In this document: positions 1 through 8,878 of the stretch, one piece after another
Layout of the letters: each line of letters begins with the position of its first letter
How positions within the stretch are numbered: the stretch's first letter is position 1
Assembly: GCA_965275915.1 (NCBI GenBank)
Contig: CBDHYI010000007.1
Location: 1,178,001 to 1,242,000, forward strand
Source of the DNA: JBDWFY01 sp965275915
Lineage (GTDB): Bacteria; Pseudomonadota; Alphaproteobacteria; Rhizobiales; Stappiaceae
DNA length: 64,000 nt
Direction of reading: 5' to 3'
Program-made: the position numbers and the translations under genes
The notes under the pieces: model-generated
Database searches by the model: none
Told to the model about the DNA's origin: nothing
What the model saw: only the letters and a program-made list of their open reading frames with translations

Positions 1-161
1 ACCGCGACGGGAACATATCCTGCCGGGTTCAGCATCAGGAACTCCGGCCGCCTTTCCCAGGGCCGCTCCTCTACCAGCTCAAAGTTCACGCCATATTCGG
101 CAAGGATAAGCCGCACAAAGCGGGACGCCGGCGAAAACGGATGATGGTAAAGCGTTATCAT
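1..161 (-). CDS. Glutathione S-transferase family protein, N-terminal part (runs off the window)
   Basis: The reverse strand from an ATG at 161 reads MITLYHHPFSPASRF and continues in frame to the window edge, giving 53 residues. The start matches the thioredoxin-like N-terminal domain of glutathione S-transferases, which begin with a short beta strand, an S/P-containing loop near residues 9-12 and a conserved LNP..VPV segment; here LNPAGYVPVA is at residues 44-53. GSTs conjugate or reduce substrates with glutathione in the cytosol. The substrate cannot be read from this piece. It is divergent from uppP. The C-terminal helical domain lies outside the window. Confidence 0.8.
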   Translation of the reverse strand, partial: MITLYHHPFSPASRFVRLILAEYGVNFELVEERPWERRPEFLMLNPAGYVPVA

Positions 162-456
162 GATTGCCTGTTATTCGTATTTGCCCGATAAACCGTATAC
201 CAGAAAGATGACTGGTTGACCTCCTCAGCCGGGCTCCCAATCCAATCTGATTTGCTCTAACTGAAACCGCGTTAATAAATATTAGCGGAATGACAAGAAA
301 ATTGATGCAGACAGGATAAATCCGATTTGCAGCAAGTTCAGGACCCATTCCGAAAAAACAGGTGCCCACCGGTCTTCCGCGTCCTCATAAAGCGCCGAGA
401 CTGCCCAAACAACCCCGGTTGCCGATCCCTGGCATCCTCCATGCAGGACCTCTCAT
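162..456. other. Divergent intergenic region between GST gene and uppP
   Basis: This 295-base stretch must hold the promoters of both flanking genes. It is AT-rich around 270-330 and contains an imperfect palindrome near 278-299 (CCGC..TAATA/TATTA.GCGG). A Shine-Dalgarno-like AGGAC lies before the uppP ATG at 457. I see no supportable gene in it. Confidence 0.4.
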
Positions 457-1263
457 ATGGAGACCGAAACTCTCGCAGAAGCACTCATTCTGGGCATTGT
501 GGAGGGACTCACCGAGTTTATCCCCGTCTCCTCTACCGGCCATCTCTTGCTGCTGGGCCATTTTCTGGGGTTCGAGAGCACCGCAAACACCTTTGAAATT
601 CTGATTCAGCTCGGTGCGATCCTGGCGATCCTGTCGGTTTATTCCGCCCGCCTTCTCAGAATTGCCGGTGCGCTTCCGCACGACCCGGCCGCGCAACGTT
701 TTGTGTTCGGCATTCTGGTGGCTTTTCTTCCCGCCGCCTTTATCGGCGTTCTGGCGCACGGCTTCATCAAATCGGTTCTGTTTGAAACTCCGGCCCTGAT
801 CTGCACGACATTGCTGGTCGGCGGTGTCATTCTGCTTTTCATTGACAGGTTGGATCTTAAGCCGCGTTACACCGATGCGATGGACTATCCCATTTCGCTG
901 TGCCTGAAGATCGGCTTCTGCCAGACATTGGCCATGGTGCCCGGAGTCTCGCGTTCCGGTGCCACGATCGCCGGCGCTCTTCTGATGGGGACCGACAAGC
1001 GGTCGGCTGCGGAATTTTCGTTTTTTCTGGCCATGCCGACAATGGCCGGCGCGTTCGCCTATGACCTTTACAAGAACATTGACGTGCTGTCGCTTGACGA
1101 TTTCTGGCAGATTGCCATCGGCTTTGTCGCGGCCTTCATATCCGGCGTCATCGTCGTGCGCTGGCTGCTGGATTTTGTCAGCAAACACGGTTTCGCGTTC
1201 TTCGCCTGGTGGCGGATCATTGTCGGGCTCAGCGGATTTGCCGGTCTTTATTTTCTCGGCTGA
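457..1263 (+). CDS. uppP: Undecaprenyl-diphosphatase (UppP/BacA family)
   Basis: This integral membrane enzyme removes a phosphate from undecaprenyl pyrophosphate to regenerate the lipid carrier used for peptidoglycan and polysaccharide assembly. The 268-residue protein has the family length. It carries the acidic motif EGLTEFIPVSSTGH at residues 16-29 and the second active-site motif PGVSRSG in the middle of the protein, with many hydrophobic helices around them. Family members can confer bacitracin tolerance. It ends three bases before the end of the convergent NDUFA9-like gene, so the two transcripts must meet there; no terminator is visible in the gap. Confidence 0.95.
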   Translation: METETLAEALILGIVEGLTEFIPVSSTGHLLLLGHFLGFESTANTFEILIQLGAILAILSVYSARLLRIAGALPHDPAAQRFVFGILVAFLPAAFIGVLAHGFIKSVLFETPALICTTLLVGGVILLFIDRLDLKPRYTDAMDYPISLCLKIGFCQTLAMVPGVSRSGATIAGALLMGTDKRSAAEFSFFLAMPTMAGAFAYDLYKNIDVLSLDDFWQIAIGFVAAFISGVIVVRWLLDFVSKHGFAFFAWWRIIVGLSGFAGLYFLG

Positions 1264-1266
1264 CGG

Positions 1267-2253
1267 TCAGGCTGCACGATTGCGTTCGAACTGGCCATGC
1301 TCCCGGAACCGCCAAAGGTACGTCGGCAGGATAGCGGCCAGGGTCTGCGGCTCAATGCCGATGCCCTCCAGCGTCCGCCCTTCCGCCTTGGCCGCATCGG
1401 ACACGACATTGTCGCTCTTCAGCATCTCGACCTGATCCGCCGTTATCGGAGCCCCCGGCATAATCTGCATAATCCGGCCAAGCGGCTTGGCAAGACTGAA
1501 GGGGATGGGCGCCAGCAGCCGGCTGCGATTGGTGATATCCAAAAGGAGCTCAAGACATTCACTGAAGCTTTTCACTTCGCTGCCGCCCAGCTCCAATGTC
1601 GTTCCGGGCGCCACTTTTCCTTCCACGCTTCGGGCAATGGCTTCAGCGACGTCGCCGACAAAAACCGGCTGAAACTTTGTCTCCCCTCCGCCAATGAGCG
1701 GCAACATCGGCGAAAACCGCATCATGCTCCCGAATTTGTTAAAAAACTCGTCCTCCGGTCCGAAGATGATCGACGGGCGGATGATAACCGCCTCCGGCAC
1801 GGTTTCCAGAACGGCCGCCTCACCCGCAGCCTTGGTTCGGGAATAGGCGGCCCGCGAGTCCGGGTCGGCACCGATTGCGGACATCTGCACGACGGTTGAA
1901 ATCCCCGCACTGCGGCTGGCCTCCGCAACAGCGCGCGCTCCAAAATCCTGAACGGCGGAAAACGTCTGCGCGCCGCTTTCGCTCAGAATGCCGACAAGAT
2001 TGATGACGGCATCCGCGCCCTGTATGGCCCGATCCACCGACCAGCGATAGCGCAGGTTTGCCTGGATGGCCTGTATCTGCCCAACCGTACCAAGCGGCTG
2101 CAGATGTTCCGCAAGATCCGGACGGCGCACCGCAGCCCGCACACGCCAACCGCGTTTCGCCAGGGCTCGCACCACATGCCGGCCCACAAAACCGGATCCG
2201 CCAAAAACCGTAACCAGTTTTCCTTTCGGCGCGCTGCTCATCGTGCTGATCAC
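1267..2253 (-). CDS. Complex I NDUFA9-subunit-like NAD(P)-binding protein
   Basis: This 328-residue protein belongs to the atypical short-chain dehydrogenase/reductase group related to mitochondrial NDUFA9. A Rossmann motif GGSGFVGRHVV lies at residues 18-28, followed by an arginine-rich dinucleotide-binding region. SRTKAAGE near the middle occupies the position of the usual YxxxK but has no tyrosine there, as is common in this group, so catalysis as a classical dehydrogenase is doubtful. Alphaproteobacterial homologues are annotated as complex I NDUFA9 family. The start ATG is supported by a purine-rich AAGGAGTGATC upstream. Confidence 0.88.
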   Translation of the reverse strand: MISTMSSAPKGKLVTVFGGSGFVGRHVVRALAKRGWRVRAAVRRPDLAEHLQPLGTVGQIQAIQANLRYRWSVDRAIQGADAVINLVGILSESGAQTFSAVQDFGARAVAEASRSAGISTVVQMSAIGADPDSRAAYSRTKAAGEAAVLETVPEAVIIRPSIIFGPEDEFFNKFGSMMRFSPMLPLIGGGETKFQPVFVGDVAEAIARSVEGKVAPGTTLELGGSEVKSFSECLELLLDITNRSRLLAPIPFSLAKPLGRIMQIMPGAPITADQVEMLKSDNVVSDAAKAEGRTLEGIGIEPQTLAAILPTYLWRFREHGQFERNRAA

Positions 2254-2386
2254 TCCTTAGACATCTTTGCCTGACAAACGCTTTTATAATTGGCGCCGCC
2301 AGATATTACGATATGTCAAATAGCCGCCTGAGCCTAGGGTGTGAAGAGCTTCGACAAAGGAATTTAGCCTTTATCCGTGAAGAAGA

Positions 2387-2415
2387 TTGACAAGCAGCGC
2401 CGGTGATCTTACAAG
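2387..2415 (+). promoter_or_regulatory. Sigma-70-type promoter of tRNA-Leu
   Basis: A perfect -35 hexamer TTGACA (2387-2392) is followed 17 bases later by TACAAG (2410-2415), a reasonable -10. Transcription would start a few bases before the tRNA 5' end at 2427. Confidence 0.6.
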
Positions 2416-2426
2416 CCGCTCCCACA

Positions 2427-2513
2427 GCCCAGGTGGCGGAACTGGTAGACGCGCTAGCTTCAGGTGCTAGTGATCGCAAGGTCGTGGAGGTTCGAGTCCT
2501 CTCCTGGGCACCA
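2427..2513 (+). tRNA. tRNA-Leu(CAG)
   Basis: The acceptor stem pairs GCCCAGG (2427-2433) with CCTGGGC (2503-2509), followed by A and an encoded CCA. The anticodon loop TTCAGGT between GCTAGC and GCTAGT gives anticodon CAG, reading CTG. A class II long variable arm (GATCGCAAGGTC) and the T-loop GGTTCGAGTCC are present. At 87 bases it has the size of a leucine tRNA. Confidence 0.96.
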
Positions 2514-2604
2514 AATGGTTTGATATACATTTGGCGATGCGAGCATCCTCCTACCTGCCGGCGAAGATATCAGACCTTCTTTTCTATCAGTGAAATGAAA
2601 ACCG

Positions 2605-3225
2605 ATGACCATTCGATTTCACAAACGCGATCTGCCTGACCTAAGCGCCTATGACAACGCGGACGCGGTCGCAGTGGACACTGAAACGATGGGTCTGAAG
2701 CCCGCCAGAGACCGTCTGTGCGTGGTGCAGCTTTCAAGCGGCGATGGAACTGCGGATATTGTGCAGATCGAGCGAGGCCAGCGGGAAGCACCCAATCTGG
2801 TCAGATTGCTCCGCGATGCCTCCAAGCCGAAGATTTTTCACTATGCACGCTTCGATATCGGGGTTCTCCACACTTATTTGAATGTCATGCCGACACCGAT
2901 CTGGTGCACAAAGATTGCCTCCCGTCTCGTCCGCACCTATACGGACCGTCACGGTCTGAAAGACCTCACTCGCGAGTTGCTCGGGATTGATTTGTCAAAG
3001 CAGCAGCAGAGCTCCGACTGGGGTGCGGATGAGCTGACCGACGCACAATGCACCTATGCGGCATCGGATGTATTGCACCTGCACGAACTGCGTAATATCC
3101 TGACAGAGCGGCTGAAACGCGAAGGACGAATGGCGCTGGCTGAGGCCTGTTACGATTTCCTGCCGACCCGGGCGGAGCTTGATCTGCTCGGTTGGGAAGA
3201 TCAGGACATTCTGGCACATTCCTGA
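2605..3225 (+). CDS. rnd: Ribonuclease D family 3'-5' exonuclease (short form)
   Basis: The 206-residue protein is a DEDDy 3'-5' exonuclease expected to trim RNA 3' ends, including tRNA precursors. D25 and E27 in VDTET form ExoI, D84 in FDIG is in ExoII, and Y151 with D155 in YAASD form ExoIII. It lacks the C-terminal HRDC domains of the roughly 375-residue E. coli RNase D, as many alphaproteobacterial versions do. It sits just downstream of tRNA-Leu, consistent with but not proof of a tRNA role. A hairpin follows at 3274-3296. Confidence 0.9.
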   Translation: MTIRFHKRDLPDLSAYDNADAVAVDTETMGLKPARDRLCVVQLSSGDGTADIVQIERGQREAPNLVRLLRDASKPKIFHYARFDIGVLHTYLNVMPTPIWCTKIASRLVRTYTDRHGLKDLTRELLGIDLSKQQQSSDWGADELTDAQCTYAASDVLHLHELRNILTERLKREGRMALAEACYDFLPTRAELDLLGWEDQDILAHS

Positions 3226-3273
3226 ATTTGCCTATAAAAGATAAATTGGTTGTGTCGTTCAACTGACCTGCTT

Positions 3274-3296
3274 GCTGACGCCGTTTCGGCGGCAGC
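3274..3296 (+). terminator. Weak candidate terminator after rnd
   Basis: GCTGACGCCG and CGGCGGCAGC pair with one mismatch around a TTT loop. The nearest T run (ATTTTTG) lies about 16 bases further on, so this may be only a stable hairpin ahead of lptC. Confidence 0.3.
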
Positions 3297-3400
3297 GTGG
3301 AAATACGATTCGCATTTTTGTATCGAGACCACATATCCGATGCATGGCCGGGGAAGATCAGGCCGAACCAAGATTTGCTTTTGGTTAACAAAGCATTGAT

Positions 3401-4099
3401 ATGCCGACGGATGACATGGATCAGAGAACTCAGGACACTGCGCACGAAACGCTGTCTTCCCTGGCGCCGCCCGACCTCGCGGCGCGGCGGGAAAAAGCGC
3501 GCCGGTCGGCCGAGCGCAACAGCAGGCGGGTCCGGCTTTTGAAGATCCTGCTGCCGGTCGTCAGCATCATCGTTGCTGCGGTCGTGTTCGGCATGACCTT
3601 TCTGTTCAATTCGGTTCCCGGTTTCGATATCGGCTCGGTATCGCTCTCCAGCGACGGCCTTGTCATGACGGCACCCAATCTTTCCGGCAGCGAGGGCGAC
3701 AAGTCCTACAAAGTCTCTGCAACACGCGCAATTCAAAGGCTCAGCAACCCCAAGATCATCGATCTGGAAGGGTTGAAGGCAGACGTCATTCTCGGAGCCG
3801 CCGATAAGGTGACCTTTTCAGCCAACGAGGGAACCTACGATACGGACAGCGAATATCTGACACTGAATGGCGACATCAGGATTTTGTGGAGCAAGGGATA
3901 TGCTGCCCATCTTGATTCCGCCGAGGTTGACTTGAAGACCGGCGCCATTAAATCCGATCAGAGTATTGCGATCCAGTCCGACAATTCGGGTCTCAAGGCA
4001 GGAAAAGTCGAGCTTGACGAAGACAGTCAGGCATTGCGTTTCACAGACGGGGTCAAAATGACGATCGATCCCTCCACGATGGGAACAAAACAGAAATGA
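3401..4099 (+). CDS. lptC: LPS export ABC transporter periplasmic protein LptC
   Basis: LptC is the bitopic inner-membrane protein that links the LptBFG transporter to periplasmic LptA during lipopolysaccharide export. The 232-residue protein has a basic cytosolic N terminus, one membrane anchor at about residues 46-69 and a periplasmic beta-jellyroll domain (Pfam LptC/YrbK type). It overlaps the lptA start by four bases (ATGA), and lptB follows, so the transport bridge and the ATPase are encoded together; lptFG are elsewhere. Sequence identity in this family is low, so the call rests on architecture and gene order. Confidence 0.9.
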   Translation: MPTDDMDQRTQDTAHETLSSLAPPDLAARREKARRSAERNSRRVRLLKILLPVVSIIVAAVVFGMTFLFNSVPGFDIGSVSLSSDGLVMTAPNLSGSEGDKSYKVSATRAIQRLSNPKIIDLEGLKADVILGAADKVTFSANEGTYDTDSEYLTLNGDIRILWSKGYAAHLDSAEVDLKTGAIKSDQSIAIQSDNSGLKAGKVELDEDSQALRFTDGVKMTIDPSTMGTKQK

Positions 4100-4644
4100 C
4101 GCATGGACTCCGGAAAACGCTGCTCACAATTGCCTTGGGCGTTGGCCTGACGTCCGGCGCCGCACAAGCACAGACTTTTTCCAACAGCTTCACCGATCTT
4201 GGCGCCAACAAGGACGAGCCGATCCAGATCGAAGCGAAGGAGCTGGAAGTTCTCGATCAGGAAAAAAAAGCCATCTTCAATGGCGATGTGGTCGTTGTTC
4301 AGGGCAACACCACTTTGAAAACCAAGCGTCTGGTCGTCTTTTACGATGAAGATGGCGGCGGAACGCAACAGGATATTTCCAAGCTCGAAGCCATTGGCGG
4401 TGTTTTGGTGACGTCCAAGGACCAAAAAGCCACAGGCAATCATGCGATCTTCGATGCCAGGACAAATCTGCTGGTAATGACCGGAAAAGAGGTGGTTTTA
4501 TCCCAGGGCCCGAACGTTATCGTGGGAAATCGCCTGACAATTAATCTCAATACCGGCAAGGTCGATCTGGAAGCACCAAATGGAGGCCGGGTCAAGGTGC
4601 TTTTGGATACCAAAAGCTTCAATGATCAAAACAAAACCCAATAA
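4096..4644 (+). CDS. lptA: LPS transport periplasmic protein LptA (OstA-like)
   Basis: LptA polymerises into the periplasmic bridge that carries LPS from LptC to the outer membrane LptD. The 182-residue precursor begins with a signal peptide ending AQA at residue 25. The OstA/LptA beta-jellyroll follows, with recognisable IQIEAKELEVLDQEKKAIF and GDVVVVQGNTTLKTKRLVV segments. It is coupled to lptC by a four-base overlap. Confidence 0.93.
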   Translation: MTHGLRKTLLTIALGVGLTSGAAQAQTFSNSFTDLGANKDEPIQIEAKELEVLDQEKKAIFNGDVVVVQGNTTLKTKRLVVFYDEDGGGTQQDISKLEAIGGVLVTSKDQKATGNHAIFDARTNLLVMTGKEVVLSQGPNVIVGNRLTINLNTGKVDLEAPNGGRVKVLLDTKSFNDQNKTQ

Positions 4645-4751
4645 CCGGCACCGACCTGTTATTGCCACTGGGATAATCGCGAATGCCCTCGACTTGCGGG
4701 CGCGAACATCCTAAGACGATCAGACATTCAATGTGAACCGCGAGAACGCCT

Positions 4752-5543
4752 GTGAATTCAGGTTATGCCCATGCGTCAGTGATGCCGGATGCGTTTGATC
4801 CGAACTTGGCCCACGATCACGACGAGAGCCTTATCGTTGAGGGCATCGGCAAAACCTACGGAAACCGGCAGGTCGTCAAACATGTCAGCCTGTCCGTTCG
4901 ACGCGGCGAAGCAGTGGGGCTTTTGGGGCCGAACGGGGCCGGCAAAACCACAGTCTTTTATATGATCACCGGCCTTGTTCGACCTGATCACGGAGCGATA
5001 TCGCTCGACGGTTTTGACATCACCAATCTGCCGCTTTATCGCCGCGCACGGCTTGGGATCGGCTATCTGCCGCAGGAAGCCTCGATTTTTCGCGGCCTCA
5101 ATGTGGAAAACAACATCCGCGCCGTTCTTGAGGTCGTTGAACCGAACCGCAAGGAACGCAATCGGCAACTCGATGAACTCCTGGAGGAGTTCGGCATAAG
5201 TCATTTGAGAAAGTCGCCCAGCATCGCGCTTTCCGGCGGAGAGAGGCGGCGGGTGGAAATTGCCCGCGCCCTTGCCAGCAAACCGTCTTTCATGTTGCTT
5301 GACGAACCCTTCGCGGGAATTGATCCCATCGCGGTCGGCGATATTCAGCAACTTGTACGCTATCTGACCCACCGGGGCATCGGCGTTCTGATCACAGACC
5401 ACAATGTCCGGGAAACACTGGGGCTGATCGACCGTGCCTACATCATCGCCGCCGGCGAGGTCCTGACCGAAGGTCTGCCGCAAGATATTGTTAACGATCC
5501 TGACGTTCGGCGCCTTTATCTGGGTGAGCAGTTTACCCTTTGA
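4752..5543 (+). CDS. lptB: LPS export ABC transporter ATP-binding protein LptB
   Basis: LptB is the cytosolic ATPase that powers LPS extraction by LptFG. The 263-residue protein has Walker A GPNGAGKTT at 59-67, the signature LSGGERRRVEIARAL, and Walker B FMLLDEPFAGIDP followed by a switch histidine (ITDHNV). The assumed start is a GTG at 4752, which adds an acidic, histidine-rich leader not typical of LptB; an ATG at 4782 is also possible. Neither start has a strong ribosome-binding site. It is followed by rpoN, the standard order in proteobacteria. Confidence 0.94.
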   Translation: MNSGYAHASVMPDAFDPNLAHDHDESLIVEGIGKTYGNRQVVKHVSLSVRRGEAVGLLGPNGAGKTTVFYMITGLVRPDHGAISLDGFDITNLPLYRRARLGIGYLPQEASIFRGLNVENNIRAVLEVVEPNRKERNRQLDELLEEFGISHLRKSPSIALSGGERRRVEIARALASKPSFMLLDEPFAGIDPIAVGDIQQLVRYLTHRGIGVLITDHNVRETLGLIDRAYIIAAGEVLTEGLPQDIVNDPDVRRLYLGEQFTL

Positions 5544-5608
5544 TGTCACCCTTCTGATAGTCTACTTTGCAAGAAACGGACCAACTACGCAGGAACGCTT
5601 GATTCTCC

Positions 5609-7126
5609 ATGGCACTTTCACCCAGACTGGAAGTCCGGCAGTCGCAATCCCTTGTTATGACGCCGCAATTGATGCAGGCGATCAAACTGTTGCAACTATC
5701 CAATCTGGATCTTCTTGCTTATGTCGATAACGAACTGGAGCAAAACCCGCTGCTTGAGCGAGGCGAACCGTCCGACATTCCGAACGAGGAAACACCGCCT
5801 CAATCGGACGTGGATGATGCGTCCGGCGAGCCTTCCGATAACGAAGAATGGTTGCAGGGTCAGCTGGAAGTGAGCGCGGAAGGCATAGCATCCAATATGG
5901 ATGCGGATGTCGAGAGCCTTTTTCCCGAGGATAAAAGCGGTCCGGCGCGGGAAGCAGGCCCCCTCGCCGGCGAGCAATGGCCCTCGGCGGGGATAGGACA
6001 ATCGGAAGACTACAATCTTGAATCGTTCATAGCGGACAGCAAAAGCCTGAGCGATCATCTGGCCGATCAGATGACCCTCGCACTTTCAGATCCCGGCCAA
6101 CGCCTGGTCGGCCGGCAACTGATCAATCAACTTGACGATGACGGATATCTGCGCACACCGCTGACCGAAATCGCCGAACGGCTCGACGCCCCGCTGGATC
6201 TGGTGGAAACCGTCCTGTCGATTTGCCAGAGCTTTGAACCTGCGGGCGTTTTTTCCCGCAATCTCGCTGAGTGCCTCGCGATTCAACTTCGCGATAAAAA
6301 CCGGTTTGACCCGGCAATGGCGGCGCTTGTTGACAATATTGAGCTGCTGGCGAAACGGGATTTTGCCGCGCTGAAAAAGCAGTGCGGTGTGGATGAGGAT
6401 GATCTTGTCGAAATGATCCGGGAATTGAAGGCGTTAGACCCTAAACCGGGCAGCGCGTTCGCAACAGAGCTGGTGCAACCCGTTGTCCCGGATGTGCATG
6501 TCAAACCCGCCGCTGATGGCAGCTGGGCCATAGAGCTGAACAGTGACACCCTGCCCAAAGTATTGATCAACCGGCACTATTATTCGGAAGTGTCCAAACA
6601 TGCACGCAATGAAAAGGAAAAGGCCTATCTGACGGACTGCTTTCAAACCGCCAACTGGCTGGTGAAAAGCCTCGATCAGCGTGCCCGGACAATCCTGAAA
6701 GTCGCCACGGAGATCGTGCGGCAGCAGGATGCGTTCCTGACCTACGGAGTCCAGCATCTGCGACCGCTCAATCTGCGGGCGATCGCCGAAGCCATCGAAA
6801 TGCATGAATCCACCGTCAGCCGCGTCACATCGAACAAATATATGTCGACTCCCCGCGGTATATTTGAACTGAAATATTTCTTTACCTCCGCAATTGCCTC
6901 GTCCGAGGGCGGCGATGCCTATTCGGCGGAGGCCGTAAGACATAAAATCAAACAGCTGATCGACGCGGAGCAACCCAAATCGATCCTGTCCGACGACACA
7001 CTCGTCAAAATGCTGAAAAATTCAGGAATTGATATCGCCCGCCGGACAGTTGCAAAATATAGGGAGTCCCTGAAAATACCGTCGTCCGTGCAGCGCCGCC
7101 GGGAAAAAAATGCGTCAATCGGTTGA
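5609..7126 (+). CDS. rpoN: RNA polymerase sigma-54 factor RpoN
   Basis: Sigma-54 directs RNA polymerase to -24/-12 promoters that need an AAA+ activator, typically for nitrogen and C4-dicarboxylate genes in rhizobia. The 505-residue protein has the glutamine/leucine-rich region I (QSLVMTPQLMQAIKLLQLS), an acidic region II at about residues 50-130, the core-binding domain, the HTH (STVSRVTSNKY) and the RpoN box ARRTVAKYRE near the C terminus. Length and order are as expected. hpf and ptsN follow, as in many proteobacteria. Confidence 0.97.
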   Translation: MALSPRLEVRQSQSLVMTPQLMQAIKLLQLSNLDLLAYVDNELEQNPLLERGEPSDIPNEETPPQSDVDDASGEPSDNEEWLQGQLEVSAEGIASNMDADVESLFPEDKSGPAREAGPLAGEQWPSAGIGQSEDYNLESFIADSKSLSDHLADQMTLALSDPGQRLVGRQLINQLDDDGYLRTPLTEIAERLDAPLDLVETVLSICQSFEPAGVFSRNLAECLAIQLRDKNRFDPAMAALVDNIELLAKRDFAALKKQCGVDEDDLVEMIRELKALDPKPGSAFATELVQPVVPDVHVKPAADGSWAIELNSDTLPKVLINRHYYSEVSKHARNEKEKAYLTDCFQTANWLVKSLDQRARTILKVATEIVRQQDAFLTYGVQHLRPLNLRAIAEAIEMHESTVSRVTSNKYMSTPRGIFELKYFFTSAIASSEGGDAYSAEAVRHKIKQLIDAEQPKSILSDDTLVKMLKNSGIDIARRTVAKYRESLKIPSSVQRRREKNASIG

Positions 7127-7324
7127 TCGGGTCCGCGCCCCGGAACGCTCATTGACAATCTGAATCAACACACGTAGAAGACCCGCCGACCGGAAGAAAG
7201 GCAGCGATGGGACTGGCAAAATGACCTGTCCTCAGTCATGCTGTATCTATCCGGATGTCCTTGACATCACCGGTAACATCAGACAATTGAAGGTCCGTCC
7301 CGAACGAGAGGCTCAGAGGTTTCG

Positions 7325-7903
7325 ATGGCATTACGTGTATCTGGTAAGAACGTCGACATTGGCGAGGCATTGCGGACGCATGTTGAAGATCGTGTGGACG
7401 AAGCACTCAGCAAATATTTTGACGGCGGTTACAATGGTAATGTTACGATTGGCCGCGAGGGATCCGGCTTCCGTTCCGAATGCAAACTTCATCTGGATAC
7501 CGGCGTGATCCTTCAGGCTTCCGGCGATTCTCAGGATGCGCGTTCAAGTTTCGATCAGGCTGCGGATCGAATTGAAAAGCGGCTGAGGCGGTATAAGCGC
7601 AAACTGAAGGACCATAAGACCAACGGCGGCACCCGCGAAGAAATCGAGGCCCAGAGTTACATTCTTGCCGCCACGGACGAACAGGACGAAGTCCCGGAAG
7701 ATTTTTCGCCCATCGTTATTGCGGAAACATCCTCAGCCGTCAAAACGCTGACGGTCGGAATGGCGGTCATGGAACTGGACCTGTCCGAAGCACCCGTCGT
7801 CGTCTTCAAGAATGCGGGCAATGGCGGACTTAACGTGGTCTACCGCCGCAGTGACGGCAATATCGGGTGGGTCGACCCCTCGCTCGTCAATAGCGCATCG
7901 TAA
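7325..7903 (+). CDS. hpf: Ribosome hibernation promoting factor (long HPF)
   Basis: HPF binds the 30S subunit and drives 100S ribosome dimer formation in stationary or starved cells. The 192-residue protein is the long form: an S30AE domain at about 1-105, a variable linker, and a C-terminal dimerisation domain at about 133-190 (VKTLTVGMAVMELDLS, VYRRSDGNIGWVDP). The ATG at 7325 is preceded by GAGG. It lies between rpoN and ptsN, the usual order in alphaproteobacteria. Confidence 0.95.
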   Translation: MALRVSGKNVDIGEALRTHVEDRVDEALSKYFDGGYNGNVTIGREGSGFRSECKLHLDTGVILQASGDSQDARSSFDQAADRIEKRLRRYKRKLKDHKTNGGTREEIEAQSYILAATDEQDEVPEDFSPIVIAETSSAVKTLTVGMAVMELDLSEAPVVVFKNAGNGGLNVVYRRSDGNIGWVDPSLVNSAS

Positions 7904-7980
7904 TTCCGGAATTTCGTAGTATAATAGTGGGCGCGATTTGCGTCGCCGAATGGCAATAATAACGGACACAGACGCGAGAT

Positions 7981-8445
7981 ATGGATCTCAGTGACCTTGT
8001 GACACCCGAAGCGATTATTCCCGCGCTGAAGGTCAACAGCAAAAAACAGGTGATTCAGGAGATGGCGACGAAAGCCGCCGCCGTCACCGGTTTGGCTGAA
8101 CGGGATATATTCGACACCCTGTTGCAACGGGAACGCCTGGGCTCCACAGGAGTGGGCCACGGTATTGCGATCCCCCATGGCAAACTCGTTCGGATAAAGC
8201 AGATTGTCGGCCTGTTCGCACGGCTTGAAAAACCGATCGATTTTGAAGCGCTCGACGACCAGCCCGTGGACCTTGTCTTTGTTTTGCTGGCGCCCGAAGG
8301 GGCCGGCGCCGACCATCTGAAGGCCCTGGCACGCATCGCCCGCCTGCTCCGCAACAGCGCCACCGCCGCAAAATTGCGCGCATCGACAACGAGCAGCGCG
8401 ATCTACTCTATTTTGACGGAAACGACCGAGTCCGACGCAGCCTGA
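7981..8445 (+). CDS. ptsN: PTS IIA-like nitrogen regulatory protein PtsN (EIIA-Ntr)
   Basis: EIIA-Ntr is the terminal phosphoacceptor of the nitrogen PTS and regulates potassium transport, carbon storage and nitrogen responses rather than sugar uptake. The 154-residue protein has the family motif GVGHGIAIPHGK with the predicted phosphohistidine H66. HPr, an EIIA-Man domain and HPr kinase are encoded at about 38.4-39.7 kb; the EI-Ntr gene ptsP is not in the window. Confidence 0.94.
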   Translation: MDLSDLVTPEAIIPALKVNSKKQVIQEMATKAAAVTGLAERDIFDTLLQRERLGSTGVGHGIAIPHGKLVRIKQIVGLFARLEKPIDFEALDDQPVDLVFVLLAPEGAGADHLKALARIARLLRNSATAAKLRASTTSSAIYSILTETTESDAA

Positions 8446-8505
8446 CGCCGCTTTATCGGACCGGTTACAATCACATTCTATCTTTGAAATCGTCAAGCAG
8501 TCGCC

Positions 8506-8533
8506 CGGCACCCGCAAAGAAGCACGGGTGCCG
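8506..8533. terminator. Hairpin between convergent ptsN and DUF1150 gene
   Basis: CGGCACCCG (8506-8514) pairs perfectly with CGGGTGCCG (8525-8533). The T-rich tail on the plus strand (CATAAATTGTTTT) is interrupted, so this is a plausible but imperfect intrinsic terminator. Confidence 0.45.
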
Positions 8534-8549
8534 CATAAATTGTTTTAAA

Positions 8550-8810
8550 TCAATGCAGACTTAACGTCCTGAGATCCGCCTCCCAGGCGTTGGCCAGCGC
8601 CGCGTCATGGCTGTCTGTAACGACAATTGGCGTGCCGTCGGCAGCTATGAGAGCCCAAAGGGTCATGCCCGGGTCGAGCTCGGGCGCATCCGGGATCAGG
8701 CTGGCCACATCGGAGGGGCTCATTTGCCTGATATAGGCAACGTCCCCGGATCCCAGGCCCGCCAACTCTTCCTGAGACATCGGCAGTGGCGTCATGTGCA
8801 CGTGGTCCAT
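8550..8810 (-). CDS. DUF1150 family protein
   Basis: This 86-residue cytosolic protein matches the small alphaproteobacterial DUF1150 family, with the pattern AYIRQMSPSDV and LWALIAADGTPIVVTDSHDAALANA. Its function is unknown. It starts 68 bases downstream of hsp20 on the same strand and is probably cotranscribed with it, so it may be expressed on heat shock. The hsp20-DUF1150 pairing next to ptsN is common in Rhizobiales. Confidence 0.85.
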   Translation of the reverse strand: MDHVHMTPLPMSQEELAGLGSGDVAYIRQMSPSDVASLIPDAPELDPGMTLWALIAADGTPIVVTDSHDAALANAWEADLRTLSLH

Positions 8811-8878
8811 TGTTTTTTCCTTTTGATTCCGACCCGGTCCATAGATTCATAAGTCGGATCGGATAACTTGAGGTGCTC